A DNA stretch of 64,000 nucleotides from CAZEQJ01 sp964514385 (GTDB lineage: Bacteria > Bacteroidota > Bacteroidia > Cytophagales > Cyclobacteriaceae): the NCBI GenBank assembly GCA_964514385.1, contig CAZEQJ010000004.1:101223-165222 (forward strand). Direction: 5' to 3'. The notes below the pieces were generated by a model that saw nothing but the letters and a program-made list of their open reading frames with translations, searched no databases and was not told the DNA's origin. Below, piece by piece: positions 45,632-53,778 of the stretch; position 1 is the stretch's first letter, and every line of letters begins with the position of its first letter. The translations under genes were made by a program, and so were the position numbers.

Positions 45632-46867
45632 CTATCCTCTTATGATTTCTACAGGGTCTATTCGTGATGCTCTTTTAGCGGGTAAATATCCGGCAACAAA
45701 TGTGGTGATGATTCCGAACAGGAACCCGAGCAAATAATCTTGTATCCGATAGGTTACAGGAAGCGTTTCCAGTGTAGCAACTTCAAAAGGTACCCGGTTG
45801 ATACCGGCTAAGACAATTGAACCTAAGACCATACCCACTATACCTCCGATAACTCCGATAATGATAGATTGCACCAAAAATATCTGGACAATATCCCCAC
45901 CCTGAAATCCCATCGCCTTCATAATGGCAATTTCTTTGATTTTTTCATTCACAGTCATATTCATGATGTTATAAATACCGAAACCAGCCACCAGGAGAAT
46001 AGTCAGCGAAACGGCGACAGCAATAATGTTTCGCAATTCATTGCCCGCATCGAGCTGACCATTAGATTCTTTCCAGCTTTCTACCTTGAAGTCTACCAAA
46101 GGCGAAATCAGGTCGGCAATTTTATCCGATTCTTCAAAGTCTTTTAAATTGATCTGAATGTCCGTCGCGTAGCTTTGGTTTTTGGAGAGCAACTGCCTGG
46201 CTGAATTGATCTTGACATAGCCCTTTGATTCATCAATGCCTGACATGGTGGTTTCGATAATGCCGATAACTTTAAAATTCCGGGTGATGCCATCTGCTGT
46301 TAAAATGACGACATTATCATTTAAGCCGACACTAAGTTTTTTTGCTAATCCGACGCCCAGAATAATCCCGTCGCTACGTGTTTCAAGTGTCTCCCACGAG
46401 CCTTCTATGATGGACTCCGATATGCCAAAAAGTTTATCTTCCTGACTTACCTCCACTCCGGAGAGCAACCCATTTACCTTGGTCATGCCATTTCGGAAGA
46501 AGACATTCATATTGACCTGTGAGGTAATGGCATCGATTTCTTCAATTGACTTTAGCTTATGGATTACCTCTTCCGTGTTTCGAATGCCTTCGGTATACTG
46601 AATTGTCTTAGGGCTCCGCACATGTACTATGGTATTGTCTGATTGAATGATTTGTGAGCGGTCCTCAGGCAGGTCGTTAAATATACTGATATGCGCGAGA
46701 GTACTAAAGGCCAATTCGGTCTGAACGTCATTTACACCTGTCATAAAGCCGTTCATGGTGATGTACATCGAAATACCGAAAGTAACAGATAAAGTGGCGA
46801 CTAATGCCTGCTTTAATCTGGATGTTAAATGCGAAAAGGCAACCTTAAAATTGGTTTTTTGACTCAT
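45632..46867 (-). CDS. FtsX-like ABC permease (MacB/LolC type)
   Basis: 411 aa. TM1 near residues 20-40 (ALVATLSVTFGISMYI), a large periplasmic MacB-PCD-like domain to about residue 270, then three helices (NIIAVAVSLTILLVAGFGIYNIMNM; VQSIIIGVIGGIVGMVLGSIV; IQDYLLGFLFGIITTFVAGYLPA) and the cytoplasmic coupling sequence PAKRASRIDPVEIIRG, typical for this family. ATGA overlap with the adaptor gene. It would use ATP hydrolysis to drive extraction of a periplasmic or lipidated substrate. Confidence 0.94.
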   Translation of the reverse strand: MSQKTNFKVAFSHLTSRLKQALVATLSVTFGISMYITMNGFMTGVNDVQTELAFSTLAHISIFNDLPEDRSQIIQSDNTIVHVRSPKTIQYTEGIRNTEEVIHKLKSIEEIDAITSQVNMNVFFRNGMTKVNGLLSGVEVSQEDKLFGISESIIEGSWETLETRSDGIILGVGLAKKLSVGLNDNVVILTADGITRNFKVIGIIETTMSGIDESKGYVKINSARQLLSKNQSYATDIQINLKDFEESDKIADLISPLVDFKVESWKESNGQLDAGNELRNIIAVAVSLTILLVAGFGIYNIMNMTVNEKIKEIAIMKAMGFQGGDIVQIFLVQSIIIGVIGGIVGMVLGSIVLAGINRVPFEVATLETLPVTYRIQDYLLGFLFGIITTFVAGYLPAKRASRIDPVEIIRG

Positions 46868-47964
46868 AGCTGAGCAGGTTTGATTATGACTTCATCCTCA
46901 GCCAACCCGGCAATTACCTCTGTCCACTCATCTGTTTGAATACCTGTTTCAATTGTTTTGGATCCATTTTCAGTAATCACCTGACTATTCAAGATGTAGT
47001 CAGTGGGAATGACCAGAGCCTGTTTTTTGTCCGATATGATAATGTTTGCCTGTAACTGGGTATTGTGATAGATCGAAGCGGGTTTGGAAGTAAGAGTTGC
47101 CTCTGCAATAAATGACTGTTCATTGGCATCAAAGGAAGGGTACAGCTTACTTATCCGGCCATTTATAACATCATCGGTTTGGGTATTCAGGCTGATGACT
47201 ACCTCCTGATCAAGCTGAATAAGGTTGATATCCTGCTCGGCAATAAAAAGTTTCACCCGCTTGCTGCCGCCACCAATCTTTGCTACAACTTCTCCTCTTC
47301 GTACCAGTTCACCTTCTTTTTTATATACCTGAAGGACTATTCCGTCAATATTTGTACTGAGGAAATAGTTATCATTATTTTCCTGCTGGATAATGAGTTG
47401 TGTTTCAGCGTTCTTAAGATTTAATTCATGTGTCGTAATAAGATCTTCAAGGGATTGCTGAAGTTTTCTGAAATTACGCTCAGAAGCCTCCAGCTGCAGC
47501 TTCACTTTGTCAAACTCCAGCTGAGATACCGCACCGGTTTTGACTAAACCGGCATATCGGTCATAATTTTGCTGATCGAGGTCCATTTGAAGTTTTGCCT
47601 GCTCTATATCCAGCTTTAACTGATTGATCTGTGGAGAGGCTTCTGAAAGCTTAAATCTTGCATTTTCATATGTGGCCCTAGCATTTGCGACCTGAGCAGA
47701 TTGTGACTCATTTGAAAGTTGAAACAGAGATGATCCCATTTTTACCTGATCTGCTTCACTTACATATTTTTCAGTCAGGTATCCTTCGGTATTGGCGGTG
47801 ATCAAATACTCGTTTTCATATATCACCTGGCCGCTGGCAAAGACAGCATCGATAATATCCCGTTTAACAGGCGTAAACTTTTCTGTGTTGGAGCAGGAGC
47901 TGGATAAAATGCTTACTATAATAATAAACAGGGATATTTTTATTGGATTAGTAATTGACTTCAT
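46864..47964 (-). CDS. Periplasmic adaptor (HlyD/MacA-like) lipoprotein
   Basis: 366 aa. Lipoprotein signal ISLFIIIVSILSSSC. The membrane-fusion-protein fold shows a lipoyl half-motif (EYLITANTEGYLTEKYV), a long alpha-helical hairpin about residues 95-190 (QLKLDIEQAKLQMDLDQQNY; LEASERNFRKLQQSLEDLI), the second lipoyl half (NIDGIVLQVYKKEGELVRRG) and beta-barrel. It bridges the ABC permease and the TolC-like channel. It overlaps the TolC gene by 17 bp. Confidence 0.94.
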   Translation of the reverse strand: MKSITNPIKISLFIIIVSILSSSCSNTEKFTPVKRDIIDAVFASGQVIYENEYLITANTEGYLTEKYVSEADQVKMGSSLFQLSNESQSAQVANARATYENARFKLSEASPQINQLKLDIEQAKLQMDLDQQNYDRYAGLVKTGAVSQLEFDKVKLQLEASERNFRKLQQSLEDLITTHELNLKNAETQLIIQQENNDNYFLSTNIDGIVLQVYKKEGELVRRGEVVAKIGGGSKRVKLFIAEQDINLIQLDQEVVISLNTQTDDVINGRISKLYPSFDANEQSFIAEATLTSKPASIYHNTQLQANIIISDKKQALVIPTDYILNSQVITENGSKTIETGIQTDEWTEVIAGLAEDEVIIKPAQL

Positions 47965-49282
47965 AACTTCTTGAGATTATTTCACTGTAATATTGATAGC
48001 TGTTGGATAATGAATTGAGATAATTACTCTCCGCTTTGAGGTAGTCTTCGAAGGCTCTGAGGTATTGATCCATGCTGATGAGTCCATCTTCATATTTTTG
48101 AGCTGTAAGTGCCAGATTTTCTTCATAAAGGGTGAGTGTGTTCTGACTCTTTTCATTGTCCAGCAAACTGTAGTTGTACTCGCTGATCAGTTTTGCGTCG
48201 TTGATTTCAGACTCTGTTAAAGCCTGATCATGCTCATATGCTGCAATGGTTTTGTCTAATTGTGCTGCCTTAGTCTTTCGGTTAGAGGCAAGCCCGGTAT
48301 AAATCGGAATATTTATGGAAAGCTGGACATAGCTGTAATTTGACCAGTCATTGCTGTTAAATGACAGGCCAAAGTCATCCCTGAACTGCTGACGGCCCAG
48401 ATAGCCCTCCAGCGATATTTTAGGTAGATAGTTAGCCTGAGATTTTTTTAGGTTAAAGATGGCTTGTTCTTCATTCAAGGATGAAAGCTTTACCTCCTTA
48501 TCAATTCCGAGATCGGCTAATGAGTACATTGCTGGTGTGGAATAGGGTATTTCAGCGTTTAGCTCCAGCGTAGCATTAATAGGCATGCCCAGCAGTTTTT
48601 TTAACTCGGCAATACTTTGGTCAAACAGTTTTCTGTTATAATTCAGACTGATTTCAGTATTCCTTTTGTTAATTTCCGCGTTGTTCACAGCTAGTAAGTC
48701 TACTATTCCTTCCTTATATTTCTGCAGATTCAGTTCATGGATTTGTGTGGCATATTCAAAATCAGATTCGGCAAGTGCTATGGCTTGCCTGGCTATCAAC
48801 GCGGTATGATAGTATAAACTTGTCTGGTAAGTAAGCGATTGAATAAAATGATCGGATTGAACCAAGGCCTTCTCAAGGTTGATTTTGGCAATTTTTGTTT
48901 GCATGACCGACTGCCAGTTCAATATTGGTTGCGAAAATGTGATACCGGCGTTGTGGTTATATGCCTGCCCAAACTGTACATCAACAGTTTCACCTGGCTG
49001 GCCCAAAATTACTCCAGGGATTGGTGTTGTAGCCAAGTCTATGTTATTCAAACCGCTGTATACACCGCTGATTGAAGGTTGAAGAAAAGAAGCTCTGGCC
49101 ATTTTATATTCAATGGCGGCTTTTTCCTGGTTCAGCTTATAGATATCGACAGAAGGATTGTTCTCTATGGATAGTTGAAGAATCTCATCCAGTGAGCCGA
49201 TGCTAATGCTTTCCGGTTTTGGCTGTGCCTGCGCCTGCGCTATGCTTAGCCCAACTACCATTACTCGCAGAAATAGGTTCAT
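47948..49282 (-). CDS. TolC-family outer-membrane efflux protein
   Basis: 444 aa. Signal peptide MNLFLRVMVVGLSIAQAQA. Two repeated OEP units rich in helical coiled-coil (IENNPSVDIYKLNQEKAAIEYKMARASF; IHELNLQKYKEGIVDLLAVNNAEIN; LTAQKYEDGLISMDQYLRAFEDY, given in parts) with the KYEDG and KYKEG turns typical of TolC. First gene of the export operon; its 117-nt leader includes a promoter and direct repeats. Confidence 0.93.
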   Translation of the reverse strand: MNLFLRVMVVGLSIAQAQAQPKPESISIGSLDEILQLSIENNPSVDIYKLNQEKAAIEYKMARASFLQPSISGVYSGLNNIDLATTPIPGVILGQPGETVDVQFGQAYNHNAGITFSQPILNWQSVMQTKIAKINLEKALVQSDHFIQSLTYQTSLYYHTALIARQAIALAESDFEYATQIHELNLQKYKEGIVDLLAVNNAEINKRNTEISLNYNRKLFDQSIAELKKLLGMPINATLELNAEIPYSTPAMYSLADLGIDKEVKLSSLNEEQAIFNLKKSQANYLPKISLEGYLGRQQFRDDFGLSFNSNDWSNYSYVQLSINIPIYTGLASNRKTKAAQLDKTIAAYEHDQALTESEINDAKLISEYNYSLLDNEKSQNTLTLYEENLALTAQKYEDGLISMDQYLRAFEDYLKAESNYLNSLSNSYQYYSEIISRSYEVNY

Positions 49283-49359
49283 TTTTACTTCCTTTTTTTG
49301 ATCAAGTAACGAAGCATAGTGCTGGTGTGGAACAGAGAATGAGTTGAGGCAGTTGAAAG

Positions 49360-49386
49360 TAGAGCTAAACCATCAAATATAGAGCT
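49360..49386 (-). promoter_or_regulatory. Promoter and direct repeats before the exporter operon
   Basis: On the minus strand TATATTTG (49381-49374) is an exact -7 match. A 7-bp direct repeat, TAGAGCT on the plus strand, occurs at 49360 and 49380, exactly 20 bp apart. Two AGTTGA copies 10 bp apart lie at 49342 and 49352. LytTR-type regulators bind direct repeats about two turns apart, and such a regulator is encoded immediately upstream, so this is a candidate target (inference). Confidence 0.4.
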
Positions 49387-49398
49387 GAGACGACGCGA

Positions 49399-50163
49399 TT
49401 AATAATCGGCCCAGCGTTTAAAATCGGTTGCTTTTTCTTTACTTATGGTCACCGGGGTATCCGAGGCAGGATTCATTTTGAGTATCAGCCGGCCATTCAG
49501 ATAAGGTTCGATTTCTACGATAGAGGACCTCGCTATCAAAAACTGACGATTTGCTCTGTAAAATTGCGAGGGATTCAGTTGAGATTCCAGTTCATCCAGA
49601 AAAAAATCGACCAGATACTCGGTATTATCCTTTCTTCTGAGAAAAACACCTTTCTCTTTGATGTATATAAATGCGACATCCTGCACGTCGATCATAATCA
49701 TTTTATGCCGGTAGGACACCAGGAAACTGGATCTGTACTTTTCCGGCTTCAGGTCCGAAATCATTTGCATGACCTGATTCATATTTTCAGATGGCGCCGC
49801 TTCTTTGTATTGCTTGATAGCCGATCGCAGCTCTGCAGGATTCACAGGTTTAAGTAAATAATCAATGCTGTTGACCTTAAAGGCCTGGAGTGCATATTCA
49901 TCATAAGCGGTGGTAAATATCACCGGCGCGGCGGGGGTTATTTTTTTGAAAATATTAAAGCTGATACCATCTGATAGCTGGACATCCATAAAAATGAGGT
50001 CATAGTTGGCGTGATTCTGAAACCATTTCACGGCATCTGATACCGCGCCAAGAGAAGCCAGGACCTCGAAATCAAAGTTTTCAAGGCGGCTTAGCTCCTT
50101 TTTAAGTCTGCTGACAGCAGATTCTTCATCTTCAACGATTACAATCTTTACGGTTTGCTTCAT
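49399..50163 (-). CDS. LytTR-family response regulator
   Basis: 254 aa. Receiver domain with acidic pair VEDEE, phospho-Asp in DLIFMDVQLSDGISF near residue 56, Thr in VIFTTAYDEYALQAFKVNSIDYLLKP (across residues 81-106), then a LytTR DNA-binding domain (VQDVAFIYIKEKGVFLRRKD; FYRANRQFLIARSSIVEIEPYLNGRLIL, in parts). Overlaps its kinase by 4 bp. Likely controls the adjacent exporter operon. Confidence 0.95.
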   Translation of the reverse strand: MKQTVKIVIVEDEESAVSRLKKELSRLENFDFEVLASLGAVSDAVKWFQNHANYDLIFMDVQLSDGISFNIFKKITPAAPVIFTTAYDEYALQAFKVNSIDYLLKPVNPAELRSAIKQYKEAAPSENMNQVMQMISDLKPEKYRSSFLVSYRHKMIMIDVQDVAFIYIKEKGVFLRRKDNTEYLVDFFLDELESQLNPSQFYRANRQFLIARSSIVEIEPYLNGRLILKMNPASDTPVTISKEKATDFKRWADY

Positions 50164-51146
50164 TTTAGTGGTAAGATTACTTTAAACAAATCTTCTTCCA
50201 CCCCATAGGTTATGTGATGAGCCATCAGGAATTTGAAACGTTGCTGTAAGTTTGACAATCCCAAACCCGAATGACCCGTCTCATATTTCTTCAACTGGAT
50301 ATTATTTGTAACCACAATTCGACTATCACATTCTTTTATGTTGATACGGAGCGGTTTTTTTTCGGAAATCTCATTATGCTTTACTGCATTTTCTATCAAC
50401 AGCTGTAAGGATAAGGGAGGGATCAGTTTCATCTTCGAACTTTCAGATATATCGATATGGAGATGGATAGAATGCTTAAACCGGGTTTTAAGTAAACTCC
50501 AGTATTCATGAAGAAAATCTATTTCATCCTTCAACTGTATAAAGTCGTGCCGGCTGCTTTGCAATACATAGCGATAAATCGATGAGAATTGTCGGACAAA
50601 ATCCACAGCTCTGTCCTGATCATCTTCGATCAGATCGATCAAGGTATTCAGGCTGTTGAATAAAAAATGAGGATTGATCTGTTGTTTCAGGGTTTCAAGC
50701 TGTGACTTCAGGTTTTCGGATTGCAATGCTGCATTTTCCCTGATCAGTGATGCTCGCTCCTTCTGTGTTTTGAAAGCCTGAATTATAAAAATGATGAGAA
50801 CAGAGGCCAGTCCGAATCGGACAGGAATTAGCCATTCCGGTAACAGCGAAGTTGTGTAGAGGTCGTGTTGTAATAAAAAGTTATTAATTAATATAAATAA
50901 CAAGATGATAGAAACGTTGAAAATCAATAACAGCCCTGCTTTTTTGATGCCGATACTAAATCGATCCCTGTAAATAACGTATTCATTACTTTTCCACAGT
51001 CCGATTAGAAATATGGATATCAAGGCATATCTCAGGATAAATTCTGAAATAGTTAATTCCTCAAGAAAAGAGCTTGAAGTAGAGATTAAGGCCAATCCGG
51101 GAAGAAGTAAGGCAAAAATATAGGGCAGAACTTTTTCTATATTCAT
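50160..51146 (-). CDS. LytS/YehU-type sensor histidine kinase
   Basis: 328 aa from ATG 51146 (an upstream TTG at 51167 is less likely). Four hydrophobic segments in the first 130 residues, a coiled linker (SLIRENAALQSENLKSQLET), then the His-kinase motif LKQQINPHFLFNSLNTL near residue 157 and HATPase elements LQLLIENAVKHNEI and GHSGLGLSNLQQRF. This is the short-loop membrane sensor kinase class paired with LytTR regulators. No extracellular sensor domain is present, so the signal is probably sensed in or at the membrane. Confidence 0.94.
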   Translation of the reverse strand: MNIEKVLPYIFALLLPGLALISTSSSFLEELTISEFILRYALISIFLIGLWKSNEYVIYRDRFSIGIKKAGLLLIFNVSIILLFILINNFLLQHDLYTTSLLPEWLIPVRFGLASVLIIFIIQAFKTQKERASLIRENAALQSENLKSQLETLKQQINPHFLFNSLNTLIDLIEDDQDRAVDFVRQFSSIYRYVLQSSRHDFIQLKDEIDFLHEYWSLLKTRFKHSIHLHIDISESSKMKLIPPLSLQLLIENAVKHNEISEKKPLRINIKECDSRIVVTNNIQLKKYETGHSGLGLSNLQQRFKFLMAHHITYGVEEDLFKVILPLK

Positions 51147-51305
51147 GTTCAAGGATACGACTTTCAACGTAAATGGCTACTAAATTATTTACTGAAACCT
51201 CCAAATCGACTGTTGAGACCAGAAATTCAATGCATCAAAATCAATTCTGAGTTTTTATGGGAAAATGTGGACTTACCGGTCTATCCCATTTAAGTGTTGC
51301 TTCAG

Positions 51306-51334
51306 TTGTCAATTTCTCCGGATCGGCACCTTTG
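51306..51334 (+). promoter_or_regulatory. Promoter of the DUF6268-like gene
   Basis: TTG (51306-51308), 18 bases, then CACCTTTG (51327-51334), one mismatch from TAnnTTTG. It lies in the 216-bp divergent space between the kinase gene and the outer-membrane gene at 51384. The rest of that space shows no coding frame or repeat. Confidence 0.42.
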
Positions 51335-51383
51335 CAAAAAATATTAGATGATTATGGGCCTACTTTGATTTCCGAATTAAAGA

Positions 51384-52265
51384 ATGGTTATGTACAAATG
51401 CGCGCTGTTTTGTTTATTCTTTATCATGACTAAGACAGTATTACTATCGCAAAGCCTGGATATTATAAGTTTTAGGTATTCAGCTTACCCCATAGCTAAC
51501 ATTCAGGAGGCAGGCGACAGTGTAGAAATTGGCATTCAGGAGATCGAAGCAGGAATTAATCTGCCTTTTCGAATAGGAACAAAAATGGCTTTAATTGCAG
51601 GTATCTATTATGCTGAAGTTATTTCCTCATCCAATAGAGCTGAGCTCAATAATGACCTACATTTTTTGGCTCTCAACATCTTAGGATCTTATTCATTTTC
51701 TGATCAAACATCCTTGCAGTTTTTGCTGTATCCTGCACTTTCATCAACATTAACAGAACCCATCGATTCGGATGATTTTCAGATTTTTGGTGGGGCTGTA
51801 TTGAGTAGAAAGGTAAACGAGAAAATTACTTTGGGCGTGGGTGCCGTATACACCCCTCGGTTAGGCAGACCTCTCGTCCTACCGGTGATAAGGTTTAATT
51901 ATTTTAATGATAACTTTTCATTGCAGACCAACATCCCGCAGTTTATTCAGGCACAATGGAATACTTCAGGCAGAGTAATTTATGGAATGAAAATGGCGCT
52001 TAGTGGTAGTCAATTTCAATTACCTGATAACGCATCCATACAAAATAATGATGTAGAGGCACTGAATTTTTCAAGAGTTCAGCTTGGGCCAGAGCTAGAG
52101 ATAAATCTCAAAAATAATATTTACTTCACATTGTTTGGCGGTGTGGTAGCCAACCGAACATTTAACTTTAGTTCTGACGGTGGTTCAGTTCTACAGAATT
52201 CAATTGCCAATACCGGATTTATTTCGGCAAATTTTTCATTTAAAATCAAACCCAATTCAAAATGA
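51384..52265 (+). CDS. Outer-membrane beta-barrel protein, DUF6268-like
   Basis: 293 aa. Signal peptide YKCALFCLFFIMTKTVLLSQS, then repeated amphipathic strands (EIGIQEIEAGINLPFRIGTK; MALIAGIYYAEVI; LHFLALNILGSYSFSDQTSL; ITLGVGAVYTPRLGRPLVLP) and a final aromatic strand FISANFSFKI. The GVGAVYTPRLG...LPVIRF pattern is like DUF6268 outer-membrane proteins; recall is moderate. It overlaps the DUF2147 gene by 4 bp. No function known. Confidence 0.75.
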   Translation: MVMYKCALFCLFFIMTKTVLLSQSLDIISFRYSAYPIANIQEAGDSVEIGIQEIEAGINLPFRIGTKMALIAGIYYAEVISSSNRAELNNDLHFLALNILGSYSFSDQTSLQFLLYPALSSTLTEPIDSDDFQIFGGAVLSRKVNEKITLGVGAVYTPRLGRPLVLPVIRFNYFNDNFSLQTNIPQFIQAQWNTSGRVIYGMKMALSGSQFQLPDNASIQNNDVEALNFSRVQLGPELEINLKNNIYFTLFGGVVANRTFNFSSDGGSVLQNSIANTGFISANFSFKIKPNSK

Positions 52266-52603
52266 GACTGATTGTATTATTTGTTTTATTGATTTCAATT
52301 CCATCTGAGCCTGCCGATCTGATAGGCAAATGGAAGGCACCAAAAGAGAATACCGTCATACACATCAAACAACAAGGTGATGTATTGGAAGGGATAATCG
52401 TGAAATCGGATAAAGAAGAGGTTGTTGGAGAAAAAATACTTCATGATATCACCTACCAAAATGGAAAATGGAAAGGGAAACTCTATGTCATCACAAAAGA
52501 CCAAATGGTCGATGTGACGCTAAACCCAAAGGGAAAGGTACTCGAACTGAATATCAAATTTGGCTGGATGACAAATAAAGTGGAGTGGCAAAAGGCTGAA
52601 TAA
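52262..52603 (+). CDS. DUF2147-like secreted protein
   Basis: 113 aa. A short signal sequence (MRLIVLFVLLISIPSEP) and a lipocalin-like domain: DLIGKWKAPKENTVIHIKQQ, VLEGIIVKSDKEEVVGEKIL, YQNGKWKGKLYVITKDQM, VTLNPKGKVLELNI. The pattern WKTIDD-like start, Y..GKW.G.ILD and final region fit DUF2147 proteins, which are periplasmic or surface proteins without assigned role. ATGA overlap with the preceding barrel gene. Confidence 0.75.
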   Translation: MRLIVLFVLLISIPSEPADLIGKWKAPKENTVIHIKQQGDVLEGIIVKSDKEEVVGEKILHDITYQNGKWKGKLYVITKDQMVDVTLNPKGKVLELNIKFGWMTNKVEWQKAE

Positions 52604-52637
52604 GACCAAAAAATAATGAATTAAACTTTCCCAAAGT

Positions 52638-52868
52638 ATGATCAGATTTTTACTTCCCCTCTTCTTGTTGCTCATCGGAAATCATGTTATGTGTCAGATA
52701 CGTGTGGGTGTCATTACGGACTATGATCAGAATGATCAACAGGCGCTCATTGAGAACATTATCAATGAAATTGATCGAACGACGGGTTCTGGCAGGCCTA
52801 TTAGCTCTTCCTCGCAATTACAATTTTACGGGATTAATAGTTTCGAAGAGGCACCTTATCAACCATAA
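52638..52868 (+). pseudogene. Short secreted fragment, probably a truncated gene
   Basis: 76 aa. Signal peptide MIRFLLPLFLLLIGNHVMC, then QIRVGVITDYDQNDQQALI and ENIINEIDRTTGSG, ending abruptly after EEAPYQP. The strand-helix start IRVGVITD...LIENIINEI resembles the substrate-binding-like N-terminal extension of some Bacteroidota TolC-family proteins, so this may be the stump of a larger gene. No continuation is found in other frames up to the next gene at 52922. It could also be a genuine small protein. Confidence 0.4.
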
Positions 52869-52921
52869 TGGCATGAGCTGGCATCTTAAGTTTTCTTATA
52901 TCCTTTAATTTAAACTGAGAG

Positions 52922-53407
52922 TTAGGCACCGGCTCCTGCTATTGCTGCATTAGCCTGTTTAATTTTAAGTATACTAAATCCAGCATAGACCGTAAGTTCG
53001 AGTATCGATAAGCCATCCAGCTGATGATCACCATACACTATGTCACAATGAAATGCCGACCATCCGTTATGTGGCTCGTAGGTTATTAGTATTTTTTTAC
53101 TGGTATCCTCAAGTTCATAGCGGGTTTTCCAGAATCCTTTGCGTGTCAGAAGATATTCACCCACCGGCTGATTTGTGGTAATTCGGTATTTGCCCATTGA
53201 ACCTTTAACTTCAGCTATGATCTGGCCATCTTTTTTCACCTGATATCGTGTCCCCCAGAAATTGGCAGGTTCAATTTCATACTGATGGTCCTGAAGGCTG
53301 AAAAAACAATTGCTTTTATGCCATTTCGGATAAAGGACGTTTAGTAATGCCTGATCCTCATGCACCAGCTCAAATCCACGACGCCCGGACTTTTGGATCA
53401 GTTTCAT
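52922..53407 (-). CDS. Hypothetical beta-rich protein
   Basis: 161 aa, no signal peptide. Repeated short strands with aromatic residues (FFSLQDHQYEIEPANFWGTR; YQVKKDGQIIAEVKGSMGKY; ITTNQPVGEYLLTRKGFWKTR; YELEDTSKKILITYEP) and a C-terminal hydrophobic helix before KQANAAIAGAGA. The layout is similar to tubby-C-like/LURP-one folds, in which a beta-barrel wraps a hydrophobic helix, but that is only a shape-based guess. It stands alone, between a gene fragment and a Cys/Lys-rich miniprotein on the other strand. Confidence 0.65.
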   Translation of the reverse strand: MKLIQKSGRRGFELVHEDQALLNVLYPKWHKSNCFFSLQDHQYEIEPANFWGTRYQVKKDGQIIAEVKGSMGKYRITTNQPVGEYLLTRKGFWKTRYELEDTSKKILITYEPHNGWSAFHCDIVYGDHQLDGLSILELTVYAGFSILKIKQANAAIAGAGA

Positions 53408-53497
53408 AATTCAGTTACCGTTACTTTGGAAAAATAAACTAACAAACCTTTTTCATCATTACGCCTGTCGGGTGTAATTAAAGCAAAACAGGATAAA

Positions 53498-53517
53498 AAT
53501 CACTACCATTAGTGATT
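53498..53517. promoter_or_regulatory. Perfect palindrome at the miniprotein promoter
   Basis: AATCACTA (53498-53505), four bases CCAT, then TAGTGATT (53510-53517), a perfect 8-bp inverted repeat. It overlaps the -33 TTG of the promoter at 53516-53547 and no T-run follows on either strand, so it reads as an operator rather than a terminator. Confidence 0.5.
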
Positions 53518-53547
53518 GTAAGGGGGGTATTACTTACATTATCTTTA
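53516..53547 (+). promoter_or_regulatory. Promoter of the Cys/Lys-rich miniprotein gene
   Basis: TTG (53516-53518), 21 bases, TATCTTTA (53540-53547), one mismatch from TAnnTTTG. The ATG of the small gene is 26 bases downstream. Confidence 0.5.
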
Positions 53548-53573
53548 TTATTTAGAATCTTTCTAAACAACAT

Positions 53574-53708
53574 ATGCAGTCAGATAAGCCATCATTTTCA
53601 CATTTCGACAGATACGAGCCACTCAATCAACAGGATTGTGTGCTGAAAAAATGCTGCAAAAAGTATAAGAAGAAGGGCAGGCATTGTAAGAGCTGTCCAA
53701 AGCTGTAA
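53574..53708 (+). CDS. Cys/Lys-rich miniprotein (44 aa)
   Basis: 44 aa from ATG 53574 to TAA 53708. The N-terminal half is neutral (SFSHFDRYEPLNQQDC). The C-terminal half is dense in Lys and Cys: CVLKKCCKKYKKKGRHCKSC, with cysteines at 22, 27, 28, 38 and 41. I recall similar short proteins ending in CCKKYKKKG-CKxCPK in other Bacteroidota genomes but know no function. The five Cys could bind a metal or contact nucleic acid through the basic patch (inference). It has its own promoter with a palindrome and precedes the GH127/146 gene by 70 bp. Confidence 0.65.
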   Translation: MQSDKPSFSHFDRYEPLNQQDCVLKKCCKKYKKKGRHCKSCPKL

Positions 53709-53778
53709 TTCGGCTCTCATTTCCAAACGCTTGCTTTCAATCGGCTCATGTCGCATTTTTGTGTAAAATCGATTCATC

